In this document: positions 44,737 to 53,142 of the stretch, piece by piece
How positions within the stretch are numbered: position 1 is the first letter of the stretch
Layout: the number at the start of each line of letters is the position of its first letter
Made by a program: the position numbers and the translations under genes
Notes under the pieces: model-generated
Seen by the model: only the letters and a program-made list of their open reading frames with translations
The model's database searches: none
Told to the model about the DNA's origin: nothing
Origin: an uncultured Alphaproteobacteria bacterium
Lineage (GTDB): Bacteria; Pseudomonadota; Alphaproteobacteria; RS24
Reading direction: 5' to 3'
NCBI GenBank assembly: GCA_938091085.1
Contig: CALKOC010000007.1
Span: 1 to 53,142, forward strand
DNA: 53,142 nt

Positions 44737-45414
44737 ATGAGCAATCGTACCAAAATTAACATCACACCCGATGTCATATTGAGAGCCTATATGCTTGGTG
44801 TGTTTCCTATGGCTGAAACAAAAGAGTCCAAAGAGATTTTTTGGGTCGACCCGGAAAGCCGTGGTGTATTGCCTTTTGATAAATTCCATATTCCTAAAAG
44901 TCTCGTTAAGACGGTTAAAAAAGAAAAGTTCACCATTCAAATTGATAAGAATTTTCGAGGTGTCATGGAAAATTGCCGCGCCACCCGACCCGACCGCCTT
45001 AACAGTTGGATTAATGACGAAATTCTCGACCTTTATTGTGATTTAGCTGAACGCGGCCATGCCCACTCAGTTGAAGCGTGGCTGGCTGATGGTGAAGAAG
45101 ACAGGTTGGTTGGTGGGCTTTACGGTGTCTCTATAGGGGCAGCCTTTTTTGGCGAAAGCATGTTTAGCTTTGAAACCGACGCCAGTAAGGTCGCGCTTGT
45201 CTACCTTATGGCACGCTTACGACATGGTGGGTACACCATGCTGGACACACAATTCACAACGGATCATCTATCTCGATTTGGTGCTATTGAAGTACCCCGT
45301 GGGCGCTACCATACCTATCTACAAGATGCACTTGAGCAACCGGCTGATTTTTATTCTTTGCCAATCAGCACATCATCGACGAGCATTTTACAACTTTCAG
45401 GCCATAAATCATAA
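44737..45414 (+). CDS. aat: Leucyl/phenylalanyl-tRNA-protein transferase
   Basis: Adds Leu or Phe to proteins with N-terminal Arg/Lys, marking them for ClpS/ClpAP. The 225 residues start with the family's LRAYMLGVFPMAE and carry FWVDPESRGVLPFD, GHAHSVEAWL, GGLYGVSIGAAFFGESMFS and LDTQFTTDHLSRFGA. It follows accC with no gap. The last 21 codons overlap the convergent DUF2155 gene by 64 bp; the tail beyond the catalytic domain is poorly conserved. Confidence 0.95.
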   Translation: MSNRTKINITPDVILRAYMLGVFPMAETKESKEIFWVDPESRGVLPFDKFHIPKSLVKTVKKEKFTIQIDKNFRGVMENCRATRPDRLNSWINDEILDLYCDLAERGHAHSVEAWLADGEEDRLVGGLYGVSIGAAFFGESMFSFETDASKVALVYLMARLRHGGYTMLDTQFTTDHLSRFGAIEVPRGRYHTYLQDALEQPADFYSLPISTSSTSILQLSGHKS

Positions 45415-45743
45415 ACTGGATGTTCTAAGCCATTTAGCCCTGGGCTGGATGCAAACATCCAGCCAGAAAACAGACGCTCGGTTTTATTCTCACGACTTTC
45501 ATCAATTTCAAGATAAACACTTGTCTCGGGCGGCTCTTCCGGTGGCGTTGTTTTACAAGTCCGGACGGTAATGGTCAGCGGACCAAGAACTGTCGGTAGC
45601 CCAACCTCTGCCTCAAGACTACTTATTTTCGCAGTCACTTTATCAAGAGTTTTAAAGGTCACCATCTGGGCCAAGGCCGGTGACATAAACATCACCGCAC
45701 CAAGAAGCAGGCCAAAGAATTGAACTTTATTCGCTATTTTCAT
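45351..45743 (-). CDS. DUF2155 periplasmic protein
   Basis: A 130-residue alphaproteobacterial protein of unknown function. From ATG 45743 it has a signal peptide (FFGLLLGAVMFMSPALAQ), then a beta-rich domain with the family features KVTAKISSLEAEVG, LTITVRTCKTTPPEEPPE, FSGWMFASSPGLNGLEHPVY and a second conserved cysteine in WPESCK; the two cysteines may form a disulfide. The start overlaps the mlaD end by 17 bp, so translation is probably coupled. The frame extends to 45779 but would lack a signal peptide start. Confidence 0.82.
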   Translation of the reverse strand: MKIANKVQFFGLLLGAVMFMSPALAQMVTFKTLDKVTAKISSLEAEVGLPTVLGPLTITVRTCKTTPPEEPPETSVYLEIDESRENKTERLFSGWMFASSPGLNGLEHPVYDLWPESCKMLVDDVLIGKE

Positions 45744-46182
45744 TTTGTGTGCTGAACATCGCCTGACTGACAAGACCAATTAAATCAACAGAGCCTTGCG
45801 TGTATGAGATTTCATCACCATCAGCGAGCAAATCAAAACTCCCGCCAGGGGTAAGAGAAACATAATTCCCGCCGAGCAACCCTTCCATCGTGATTTTAGC
45901 ACTTGTGTCATCAGGAAGTTCAATATCGTCATTAATGGAAAGCGTGACAGTCGCGTAGAAATTTTGCTTATTTAACGCCTGATCAATCACGGTACCGACT
46001 TTAATCCCGGACATGCGAACATCACTTCCAACGGTTAAACCATCAATACGGTCAAACTCGGCGACTAGCTTATATCCGGATTTAGGCGACATATCGCTTA
46101 CAGAATAGCCATAGAATAGAAAAACTGCTGAAACGGCAACGACAAAGGCTCCGACCAAAGTTTCTACGAGATTATGTTGCAT
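45727..46182 (-). CDS. mlaD: MlaD-like MCE-domain protein
   Basis: Substrate-binding subunit of phospholipid-trafficking MCE systems. The 151 residues hold one N-terminal membrane anchor (LVETLVGAFVVAVSAVFLFY) and a single MCE domain (about 38-115: YKLVAEFDRIDGLTVGSDVR, MSGIKVGTV, ITMEGLLGGNYVSL), with an acidic end. mlaE and mlaF are not adjacent, unlike the E. coli operon. The gene lies 35 bp after NDUFA12 and overlaps the DUF2155 gene. Confidence 0.9.
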   Translation of the reverse strand: MQHNLVETLVGAFVVAVSAVFLFYGYSVSDMSPKSGYKLVAEFDRIDGLTVGSDVRMSGIKVGTVIDQALNKQNFYATVTLSINDDIELPDDTSAKITMEGLLGGNYVSLTPGGSFDLLADGDEISYTQGSVDLIGLVSQAMFSTQNENSE

Positions 46183-46217
46183 GGCTGTAATCCTGTTAAA
46201 TGATTTTTCTAGTGAAC

Positions 46218-46616
46218 CTATTCAGGCTTCCAAGCCTGATATCCGACACCCTCAGCGGCTTCTGGGACATCGTCGAGCAAGCTACCTTTAGGTTTATGTG
46301 CTTGTGAAGTGCCGGTCAAATTAACTTGATGCGGCTTTTCCCAACTATTACGCGCTGGCATCGCTTCGCTTGGCGGCGTATCAATAGTATAATGTAGCCA
46401 CGCATGCCATTCTGGTGGCACACGGCTCGCTTCCACATCACCATCATAAATCACCCAACGGCGAACTTTGCCATTTAGCGATTGGTTTTTCTTATCGACA
46501 TAATATTTATTGCCTTGGTCATCCATTCCGATGAGGCGACCACGACGGCTGGTAAACAGTGCCGTGCCAAGTGTCGCGCCGTGCCACCAAGTGAAAAGCA
46601 TTTTCAAGAACTGCAT
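46218..46616 (-). CDS. NDUFA12-like complex I accessory subunit
   Basis: Homologue of the mitochondrial complex I subunit NDUFA12 (B17.2), present in Alphaproteobacteria. The 132 residues show TWWHGATLGTALFTSRRG, GMDDQGNKYYVD, the RRWVIYDGDVEASRVPPEWH-type core and the C-terminal YQAWKPE. The nuo operon is not in the window; separation from it is normal. It is 62 bp downstream of aspS on the same strand. Confidence 0.92.
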   Translation of the reverse strand: MQFLKMLFTWWHGATLGTALFTSRRGRLIGMDDQGNKYYVDKKNQSLNGKVRRWVIYDGDVEASRVPPEWHAWLHYTIDTPPSEAMPARNSWEKPHQVNLTGTSQAHKPKGSLLDDVPEAAEGVGYQAWKPE

Positions 46617-46678
46617 AGACCGACTCTCTTTCTACTTACAGTTTGCCATTTAACCTATCATGCGTCCAGTCAGAGAAA

Positions 46679-48454
46679 TTAATCTTTCTTAGTTTCAATA
46701 ACGCGTAGACCCAATTCAAGAAGTTGAGCATTTGTAGCCGGACTAGGCGCCTGCATAAGCAGGTCTTCGGCTTGTTGGTTCATTGGAAACGCAACAACTT
46801 CACGAAGGTTTTCCTGTTCCGCCAGAAGCATCACAATCCGGTCAACACCTGGTGCAATTCCACCATGAGGCGGGGCGCCAAATCTAAATGCGTTTAGCAT
46901 GCCGCCAAACTCCTTTTCGACAACTTCAGCTTCATATCCAGCAATCTCAAAAGCCTTAAGCATAATCTCCGGTTTATGATTCCGAATTGCGCCGGACGAC
47001 AACTCAATGCCATTACATACAATGTCATATTGGTAACCAAGAATATCCAGTGGATCCATGGTTTCCAAAGCTTCCATTTCACCTTGAGGCATGGAGAATG
47101 GGTTATGCGAGAAATCGATTTTCTGCGCCTGCTCATCAAATTCATAAAGTGGGAAGTCAACTATCCAACAAAACGCAAATTGATCAGCATCAATAAGTTC
47201 CAAATCATGCCCAAGCTTATTTCGCGCCGCACCGGCAAAGCTCATAAAATCTTTTGGCACACCTGCACAGAAAAATATGGCGTCGCCATCTTCAAGCCCA
47301 AACTGAGCACGTATTTGCTCAGTTCTCTCCGGCCCAATATTTTTTGCAACCGGCCCCGCTCCCTCACCTTCCCTAAAGAAAATATAGCCAAGTCCAGCTT
47401 GCCCCTCACCTTGAGCCCAACTGTTCATACGGTCACAAAATGTCCGGCTTCCGCCCGTTTTGGCAGGAATACCCCAGACCTCAACCTTGGCATCTTTTTC
47501 AATCATATTGGCAAAGATTTTAAAGTCCGAACCGCGGAAGGCATCCGTAACATTTTCCATTTCAATAGGAATACGCAAGTCGGGCTTGTCAGAACCATAT
47601 TTCCTCATTGCTTCTGCGTAAGGAATTCGCGGGAATGTTTCCGTCACACGCTTGCCATTGCCAAATTCGACAAAAATATCGTGAAGCACAGGTTCAACTG
47701 CATTGAACACATCCTCTTGAGTGACAAAGCTCATTTCTATATCCAGTTGATAAAACTCACCGGGTGACCTGTCTGCGCGCGCATCCTCATCTCTGAAGCA
47801 GGGCGCAATCTGAAAATAACGGTCAAAGCCTGCCACCATTAAAAGTTGCTTAAACTGTTGCGGTGCTTGCGGCAGGGCATAGAAACTTCCCGGATGCATG
47901 CGTGAAGGCACAAGAAAATCACGCGCACCTTCAGGGCTGGAGGCCGTTAAGATAGGCGTTTGATATTCGGTAAAACCTTGCCCTATCATTCGTTGTCTAA
48001 GCGAAGAGATGATCTGCGAACGAAGAACGATATTTTTATGAATTGTCTCCCTACGTAAATCCAGAAATCTGTAACGTAGTCTGATATCTTCAGGGTAATC
48101 AGGCTCACCAAAAACTGGTAAGGGTAAATCGCCAGCTGCTGAAAGAAGCTCATATTCATCCAGCCGAATCTCAATCTCTCCGGTCGGCAGATTGGGGTTC
48201 ATGGCCTCGCCGTCACGTGCAATCACCGTGCCCGCGATTCGGATAACGCTTTCTGCGCGAACATTTTCTACATCTGCAAAAAATGGGTTTTCCGGTTCAA
48301 TGACCAACTGCGTCAAACCAAAATGATCTCGCAAGTCGATGAAAAGCAAACCGCCATGGTCTCTTTTACGATGCACCCAACCTGAGAGGCGCACTGTTTC
48401 GTTTATATTCTCTTTGCGAAGTTCTCCGCAATTATGAGTCCTGTAAATGTTCAT
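46679..48454 (-). CDS. aspS: Aspartyl-tRNA synthetase, bacterial type
   Basis: Class IIb synthetase. The 591 residues have the N-terminal OB-fold ([20 protein letters not shown]), motif 2 [19 protein letters not shown], a GAD insertion domain (about 290-420) and motif 3 [14 protein letters not shown]. Many alphaproteobacterial AspRS are non-discriminating and also serve tRNA-Asn through GatCAB; I cannot settle that here. The ATG is preceded by GGAGG within CCGGAGG, which has an upstream complement in the leader region. Confidence 0.97.
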   Translation of the reverse strand: MNIYRTHNCGELRKENINETVRLSGWVHRKRDHGGLLFIDLRDHFGLTQLVIEPENPFFADVENVRAESVIRIAGTVIARDGEAMNPNLPTGEIEIRLDEYELLSAAGDLPLPVFGEPDYPEDIRLRYRFLDLRRETIHKNIVLRSQIISSLRQRMIGQGFTEYQTPILTASSPEGARDFLVPSRMHPGSFYALPQAPQQFKQLLMVAGFDRYFQIAPCFRDEDARADRSPGEFYQLDIEMSFVTQEDVFNAVEPVLHDIFVEFGNGKRVTETFPRIPYAEAMRKYGSDKPDLRIPIEMENVTDAFRGSDFKIFANMIEKDAKVEVWGIPAKTGGSRTFCDRMNSWAQGEGQAGLGYIFFREGEGAGPVAKNIGPERTEQIRAQFGLEDGDAIFFCAGVPKDFMSFAGAARNKLGHDLELIDADQFAFCWIVDFPLYEFDEQAQKIDFSHNPFSMPQGEMEALETMDPLDILGYQYDIVCNGIELSSGAIRNHKPEIMLKAFEIAGYEAEVVEKEFGGMLNAFRFGAPPHGGIAPGVDRIVMLLAEQENLREVVAFPMNQQAEDLLMQAPSPATNAQLLELGLRVIETKKD

Positions 48455-48458
48455 AAAA

Positions 48459-48516
48459 CCTCCGGTCGGGTGGTGGTAAGAAGACTCTCTATGTGCCGGA
48501 AATCACACGCCGGAGG
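48459..48516 (-). promoter_or_regulatory. Inverted repeat including the aspS Shine-Dalgarno
   Basis: CCGGAGG (minus strand, 48459-48465), 4 nt before the aspS ATG, contains the ribosome-binding site. Its perfect complement CCTCCGG lies at 48510-48516. If both are transcribed they could pair and hide the site. A TTGACA -35 box (48523-48528) with only a weak -10 17 bp on would place the transcription start downstream of the distal arm, so the pairing depends on where transcription begins. Confidence 0.4.
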
Positions 48517-48588
48517 CTGTTTTGTCAAGCACCTTTCGAGACTCAATTTGCTTTTAGAATACCCCCGACTGGTCTATAAACCAAACCG

Positions 48589-49740
48589 ATGCAATTACTA
48601 ACCACAACTTCCGAGCTTAAGCAGGCCTGCGCCCAGTTTGAAACAAGCAGATATGTCACCATTGACACTGAATTTCTTCGTGAAAAAACATTTTGGCCAA
48701 AGCTTTGTCTGATTCAAATAGCCATGCCAGGCTTCGAAGTATTGATTGACCCCCTTGCTGAAGACATTGATTTATCGTCATTTTTTGAGATTTTAAAGAA
48801 TCCAAATGTCATTAAGGTTATGCATGGTTGCCGTCAAGATATAGAAATCTTTCATAAAGAAGCCGGTGTAATCCCCACCCCGCTTATGGACAGCCAGGTC
48901 ATGGCAATGGTGTGCGGTTATGGCGACTCAATTAGCTATGAAGCGTTGGTAAAGCGCATCGCACAGGGAACTATCGACAAGGGTTCGCGATTCACTGATT
49001 GGAGTCGACGCCCCTTAAATGAACACCAACTAACTTATGCTCTCGCTGATGTAACCTATTTAAGAGACATTTACGAAAACCTTGAGAGTGAACTTGAAAA
49101 AACTGGACGTCTGGCATGGCTTTCAGAAGAAATGGATATTCTCACCAATCCAGAAACCTATAATCAATCCCCTGAACTCGCTTGGAAACGCCTGAGATTT
49201 CAAGATAAGCGGCCCCATATTATGGGGGTTATTATTGAACTTGCTAAATGGCGTGAAACGCAAGCTCAGACCCGAGACCTCCCGAGAAACCGGATACTTA
49301 AAGATGAGGCTATTCGAGAAATAGCGCTTCAAAACCCTAAAACACCTGAAGACTTTGATAAGTTACGCTCAGTTCCCAGAGGCTTTATCGCCTCACGAAA
49401 TGCAGCAGGTCTAATGGAAGCGATTGAAGCAGGACGTAAGCTAACAAAAAGTGATTTACCTCCACCCCCACCCGTGGTGGACAATCGCCCTGGGATCGGC
49501 CCTCTGATAGATTTATTGAAAGTTCTTCTGAAATATTGTTGTGAAGAAAACCAAGTCGCACCAAAGCTGATTGCCAATGTTGCCGATCTAGAACGCATCG
49601 CGAGTGATGAAAACCCCGACGTCAAATGTATGGAGGGGTGGCGCAAAGAGGTTTTTGGTTCTGCAGCTATGGATTTAAAAAACGGAAAACTGGCGCTGGC
49701 TTCCGAAAATGACAAAATCGTTATTATCGCTAGGAACTAA
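48589..49740 (+). CDS. rnd: Ribonuclease D
   Basis: 3'-5' exoribonuclease of the DEDDy class that trims tRNA and other stable RNA. The 383 residues show Exo I VTIDTEFLREKT (Asp26, Glu28), Exo II MHGCRQDIEIFHKE (Asp84), Exo III YALADVTYLRDIY with the tyrosine and aspartate, and HRDC domains in the C-terminal half (RDLPRNRILKDEAIREIA). It is divergent from aspS and convergent with ppx, 22 bp apart. Confidence 0.95.
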   Translation: MQLLTTTSELKQACAQFETSRYVTIDTEFLREKTFWPKLCLIQIAMPGFEVLIDPLAEDIDLSSFFEILKNPNVIKVMHGCRQDIEIFHKEAGVIPTPLMDSQVMAMVCGYGDSISYEALVKRIAQGTIDKGSRFTDWSRRPLNEHQLTYALADVTYLRDIYENLESELEKTGRLAWLSEEMDILTNPETYNQSPELAWKRLRFQDKRPHIMGVIIELAKWRETQAQTRDLPRNRILKDEAIREIALQNPKTPEDFDKLRSVPRGFIASRNAAGLMEAIEAGRKLTKSDLPPPPPVVDNRPGIGPLIDLLKVLLKYCCEENQVAPKLIANVADLERIASDENPDVKCMEGWRKEVFGSAAMDLKNGKLALASENDKIVIIARN

Positions 49741-49762
49741 CTACAGAGATTAATAACTGAAT

Positions 49763-51319
49763 TTAGCTAAGCTGTATCTTATCCGCCCCGATGTAAATTT
49801 CTGGCTGTAGATTTAATGCATCTGCTAGCGCGCATAAGCGTTTTTCAACAATTGGGCCGTAAAGACGACTTCGCCCTGCGTCCATTTCAAAAACAAGTTT
49901 TTTCCCACGCCGAAAAAGCCGCGTGTCATTAATTAATCCATGCAGTGAACCTGATAAACAATGCGCTAATCTAAACGCCAATCCCAAGGCTCGGCTCAAA
50001 TCAAGGGTCTTGTTATCAATGGGCTCCATACCCAGAGGCAACTCACTGAGGCTCCCGTTATGGCGCGTATATAAGGCATGAGCGAGAAAACGACGCCCCT
50101 TATGATTAATGCAATTCAAAGGAGCGCGTAAAATCGTATTCGCAGCAAACCAGCCCCGATAATCATTGTGTTGATTCCAAGCCATATCTCCGATGAGACA
50201 GGCAGCCCTCCGAAGGCGATTATATTTCTTTAATTTTTTAGGGGACAGCCCCTGCCCGTTAAATAGGTCGGCAGTCCATTGCTGAAGTTCCACACCATAA
50301 AGCGGATCTTTAGTCATTCGTTTCGAAATATCTTCGCAAGCGACCATAAGCGGGTCTTTGTCTTTTAAAGCTGTTGATAGAGAATTATAGATAATGCCTT
50401 CCCGCAATCCGTTTGCAGAGACAATAAGCTTGTTACAGCCCGTCAATTTAGCAATACGATAAAGCACCATAGCGCTAACGGGAAGATAAGGGCGCCTCAC
50501 CGCATTCGCCTCATGTATATGCTCCACTGACTCCGGAGATAAATTACCAATAAGCTTTGAGAAATCTAAAACGTCAGCAGAACGCATTTGATAATGATGC
50601 AACATTTTAAGGTCATATTTTTTTTGCGCCATATGGATGCGCGCCAATGCACGCCATGTTCCTCCGACCATATAGACTGGTTTATCAGAGGATTTTTGCA
50701 GCCATTGAAGTGACGAAATTTGTTCTTTGATATGAGCCGCCATTTTGGCTTTATCATCACCGAATTCCGCAGTTAGACGCAATACACCCAGTGGAAGAGT
50801 TTCAGCATCAATAATCTCGCCTTTGACAACCCTAACAAGCTCAAGGCTGCCACCCCCAAGATCAGCAACCACGCCATCTACTTTTTCAAAACCCATCATG
50901 ACGCCCTTGGCGGCATATTTGGCTTCCATCTGACCAGAGATAACTTGAATATCTGTTCCTAAGGTAAGGCTGGCATCTTTAACAAATATATCACTGTTTT
51001 CAGCTTCACGAACGGCTGCAGTCGCGACGACACGGTAATCAGAGATACCAAGGCGCTTACCGATAGCCCTAAATCTTTTCAGCGTTGCCAGTGTCAACTC
51101 CAGCGATGAACCTTCTATCCGACCAGTCGCTGCAACACTCTCACCAAGCTTACAAAATATTTTTTCATTATAAATTGGCACTGGAGACCTGGCAGATCCC
51201 CCAAAGGCAACAAGACGAACAGAATTCGAACCAATATCTACAATTCCAAGTGGTGCTTCCGGTGACCGAAATTGACGGCCGAAGCTAATTTTAGGGAATT
51301 TGAGACCGTTTTTAGACAT
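49763..51319 (-). CDS. ppx: Exopolyphosphatase / GppA-family phosphatase
   Basis: Hydrolyses terminal phosphates of polyphosphate or converts pppGpp to ppGpp. The 518 residues have the ASKHA-fold ATPase landmarks GIVDIGSNSVRLVAFGG and VADLGGGSLELVRV, then a helical HD-like C-terminal domain (RAACLIGDMAWNQHNDYRG, LAFRLAHCLSGSLHGL). It directly follows ppk (30-bp gap), the classical ppk-ppx pairing, which favours polyphosphate as substrate. Confidence 0.92.
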   Translation of the reverse strand: MSKNGLKFPKISFGRQFRSPEAPLGIVDIGSNSVRLVAFGGSARSPVPIYNEKIFCKLGESVAATGRIEGSSLELTLATLKRFRAIGKRLGISDYRVVATAAVREAENSDIFVKDASLTLGTDIQVISGQMEAKYAAKGVMMGFEKVDGVVADLGGGSLELVRVVKGEIIDAETLPLGVLRLTAEFGDDKAKMAAHIKEQISSLQWLQKSSDKPVYMVGGTWRALARIHMAQKKYDLKMLHHYQMRSADVLDFSKLIGNLSPESVEHIHEANAVRRPYLPVSAMVLYRIAKLTGCNKLIVSANGLREGIIYNSLSTALKDKDPLMVACEDISKRMTKDPLYGVELQQWTADLFNGQGLSPKKLKKYNRLRRAACLIGDMAWNQHNDYRGWFAANTILRAPLNCINHKGRRFLAHALYTRHNGSLSELPLGMEPIDNKTLDLSRALGLAFRLAHCLSGSLHGLINDTRLFRRGKKLVFEMDAGRSRLYGPIVEKRLCALADALNLQPEIYIGADKIQLS

Positions 51320-51349
51320 TGTATTATAATTTCCGGTCAGTCTGTTTTA

Positions 51350-53142
51350 TCACAATTCGCTTTGATTAGCTGATTTACCGCGTCCTGAAAGACTTGGATT
51401 AGTCATAAAATAATCATGAGCATTTACCGATGATTCTCCATCAGCGACTACCCCCCGGTTATAAGTTCCGTCTGTTTGCATATACCAACTCTGTTGATTA
51501 TCCAGCAAATTGACATGCATAATCTGATGCACCACTTGTTCATGAACTGTCGGGTTGATGATAGGTGTGAGCACTTCAACGCGCCTATTCAAATTTCGGG
51601 GCATCCAGTCAGCCGAGGTGATAAAGGCTAATGCATGCTCAGAGGGCATTTCATGGCCATTCCCAAAACACAAAATCCGCGCATGCTCTAAAAAACGACC
51701 AACTATGCTTTTTACTCTAATATTTTCAGAAAGACCTTCAACGCCGGGGCGTAAACAACATATACCCCGCACAATCAAATCGATTTTGACACCGGCTTGG
51801 GAGGCTTCATAGAGTTTATCGATAATGAAAGGGTCAACAAGCGAGTTCATTTTTGCCCATATAGAACCGGGACGCCCCTCTTTGACATGCTCAATTTCAG
51901 CATCAATTTTTTCTACAAGTGTCTCTCGCAAATTAACCGGGGAGACAGCGATATGATTCAAATCGTTCGGTTCGGCATAACCGGTAAAGAAATTAAAAAC
52001 CTGACCGGCATCACTGGCAATTTCAGGATTACAAGTGAATAAAGATAAATCAGTATAAACTTTGGCAGTAATTGGGTGATAGTTACCTGTGCCAAGGTGC
52101 ACATATGTTTTTAGTCCTGCCCCCTCGCGCCTTACAACCAACGAGACTTTGGCATGGGTTTTCAATTCAATGAAACCGTAAACAACCTGAACACCTGCAC
52201 GTTCCAAATCTCGTGCCAGCCGAATATTCGTCGCCTCGTCAAAACGTGCTTTCAGTTCAACCAACGCCGTGACGGTTTTACCAGCCTCGGCGGCCTCAAT
52301 TAGAGCTTTAACAATCGGACTGTCTTCAGTGGTTCTGTATAGCGTTTGCTTAATTGCGACCACATTTGGGTCTGCGGCTGCCTGACGAATAAATTGGACA
52401 ACAACATCAAAACTTTCATAAGGGTGATGAACCAGAATATCCTTTACTTGAATGGCCGCAAAACAATCACCGCCATGTTCACGCACGCGCTCAGGGAAAC
52501 GCGCTATAAAAGGTTTGAACTTAAATTCCGAGCCAATCGCTTCAACAATTTGATCTGTCTGTGAAACACCCACTAGACCATCAACAAAAACCACATCCTC
52601 GGATTGCACTTCAAGTTCATCCACCACGAGGCGAACTAGGTTTTCTGGCATTAACTTATCAATCTCAAGGCGGATTACCATACCGCGACGCCTGCGTTTT
52701 AATGCTGTCTCAAATAATTGCACAAGGTCTTCAGCTTCCTCGGCAACTTCTATATCGCTGTCTCTCAGAATTCTAAAAACGCCTTGCCCAAGAATTTCAT
52801 AGCCGGGAAAAATACGTTCCAGATAAAGCGAGACAAGATTTTCCAAAGGCAAGAATACAGTTTTGTCTGCCTTTGTAGGTAATTTAATAAACCTCTTGAG
52901 TTGTTGCGGTAGAGGCAAGAGCGCATTCATTTTCTTACCATCTGTCAGACGAGACATTTGCAAGACAAGTGCAAAGCCAAGATTTGGAATAAATGGAAAT
53001 GGATGAGCCGGGTCAATAGCCAGAGGTGTTAAGACAGGCAATACCTCAGATAAAAAATAAGACTCCAGCCACTCTTCATTTTCTTCGGGAATATCATGCG
53101 CCTCAGCAACTTGAATATTATGCGCCTTCATTTCTTTAAGAA
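51350..53142 (-). CDS. ppk: Polyphosphate kinase 1 (N-terminus beyond window edge)
   Basis: Reversibly transfers the gamma-phosphate of ATP to polyphosphate. The frame is open to the right edge, so about the last 597 residues are present. Visible: [20 protein letters not shown] (middle domain), [34 protein letters not shown], the active-site histidine segment [26 protein letters not shown], and the second PLD-like half ([36 protein letters not shown]). The final 55 residues are a Ser/Asn-rich tail. Confidence 0.95.
   Translation of the reverse strand, partial: LKEMKAHNIQVAEAHDIPEENEEWLESYFLSEVLPVLTPLAIDPAHPFPFIPNLGFALVLQMSRLTDGKKMNALLPLPQQLKRFIKLPTKADKTVFLPLENLVSLYLERIFPGYEILGQGVFRILRDSDIEVAEEAEDLVQLFETALKRRRRGMVIRLEIDKLMPENLVRLVVDELEVQSEDVVFVDGLVGVSQTDQIVEAIGSEFKFKPFIARFPERVREHGGDCFAAIQVKDILVHHPYESFDVVVQFIRQAAADPNVVAIKQTLYRTTEDSPIVKALIEAAEAGKTVTALVELKARFDEATNIRLARDLERAGVQVVYGFIELKTHAKVSLVVRREGAGLKTYVHLGTGNYHPITAKVYTDLSLFTCNPEIASDAGQVFNFFTGYAEPNDLNHIAVSPVNLRETLVEKIDAEIEHVKEGRPGSIWAKMNSLVDPFIIDKLYEASQAGVKIDLIVRGICCLRPGVEGLSENIRVKSIVGRFLEHARILCFGNGHEMPSEHALAFITSADWMPRNLNRRVEVLTPIINPTVHEQVVHQIMHVNLLDNQQSWYMQTDGTYNRGVVADGESSVNAHDYFMTNPSLSGRGKSANQSEL

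Noticed and set aside
46976-47767. 263-codon open frame on the plus strand opposite aspS
   Set aside because: It lies wholly inside the strongly conserved aspS coding sequence, and its product shows no recognisable domain.
1-53142. Mobile elements, CRISPR arrays, defence genes, rRNA or tRNA genes
   Set aside because: No transposase, integrase, regularly spaced repeats, rRNA segments or tRNA cloverleaf landmarks were recognised; nearly all sequence is accounted for by conserved housekeeping genes.

Overview
This 53 kb window looks like a stretch of chromosomal core genome from a free-living alphaproteobacterium. The pointers are a combined iscR/iscS-like/sufBCDS/sufT/iscA operon, an NDUFA12-type complex I accessory subunit, DUF2842 and DUF2155 proteins, a paired MutA/MutB methylmalonyl-CoA mutase, a long RNase E with an acidic insert in its S1 domain and a GWW-type C-terminus, and the rne | amiC-mrcA-prfB neighbourhood. 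Base composition leans AT and intergenic space is very short, which would fit a streamlined marine lineage (Rhodospirillales/SAR116-like), but that placement is inference. I recognised no rRNA, tRNA, CRISPR, phage, insertion sequence or transfer island.

Layout. 1-5.2 kb (minus): alaC-like aminotransferase (cut by the window edge), an unrecognised lipoprotein, argC, fabZ, an intrinsic terminator, then rpsI-rplM with a good promoter, and ctaA. 5.3-7.5 kb: a DUF2842 membrane protein, a possible 26-residue membrane peptide and an Uup-type ABC-F ATPase. 7.7-11.7 kb (plus): mutA-mutB. 11.8-19.9 kb (minus): one long Fe-S assembly operon, iscR - cysteine desulfurase - sufB - sufC - sufD - sufS - sufT - iscA-like - tesB, preceded by a promoter with an overlapping palindrome. 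20-23.1 kb: alpha/beta hydrolase, anmK, tyrS. 23.1-29.8 kb: a large AsmA/YhdP-like protein, bcp with a DUF455 ferritin-like protein, and an M23 peptidase with a bactofilin. 29.8-34.9 kb (minus): amiC - mrcA (PBP1A) - prfB, the last with a programmed +1 frameshift. 35.3-41.3 kb: rne, a second aminotransferase, and a BepA-like M48 protease with a DsbA-like oxidoreductase. 41.3-45.4 kb: thiS-thiG, then aroQ-accB-accC-aat. 45.4-48.5 kb (minus): aspS - NDUFA12 - mlaD - DUF2155. 48.6-53.1 kb: rnd, then ppk (cut by the edge) - ppx.

How the genes work together. The suf block builds and inserts Fe-S clusters and appears to be autoregulated by IscR. Envelope functions recur: amidase, PBP1A, M23 peptidase and bactofilin for the wall; AnmK for wall recycling; the AsmA-like protein and MlaD for lipid traffic; the M48 protease and DsbA-like protein for envelope protein quality. 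Translation and RNA turnover are represented by rplM, rpsI, tyrS, aspS, prfB, aat, the ABC-F protein, rne and rnd. Fatty-acid synthesis (accBC, fabZ), propionate catabolism (mutAB) and polyphosphate metabolism (ppk, ppx) complete the set.

I did not find a clear new multi-gene system. The features most worth a second look are the prfB recoding site, the IscR-like palindrome in the suf promoter, the gene-end packing (eight convergent junctions with 22 bp or less between stops, four of them overlapping), the aspS leader inverted repeat that includes its ribosome-binding site, a peroxiredoxin lacking the usual resolving cysteine next to a ferritin-like protein, and two unassigned small proteins.
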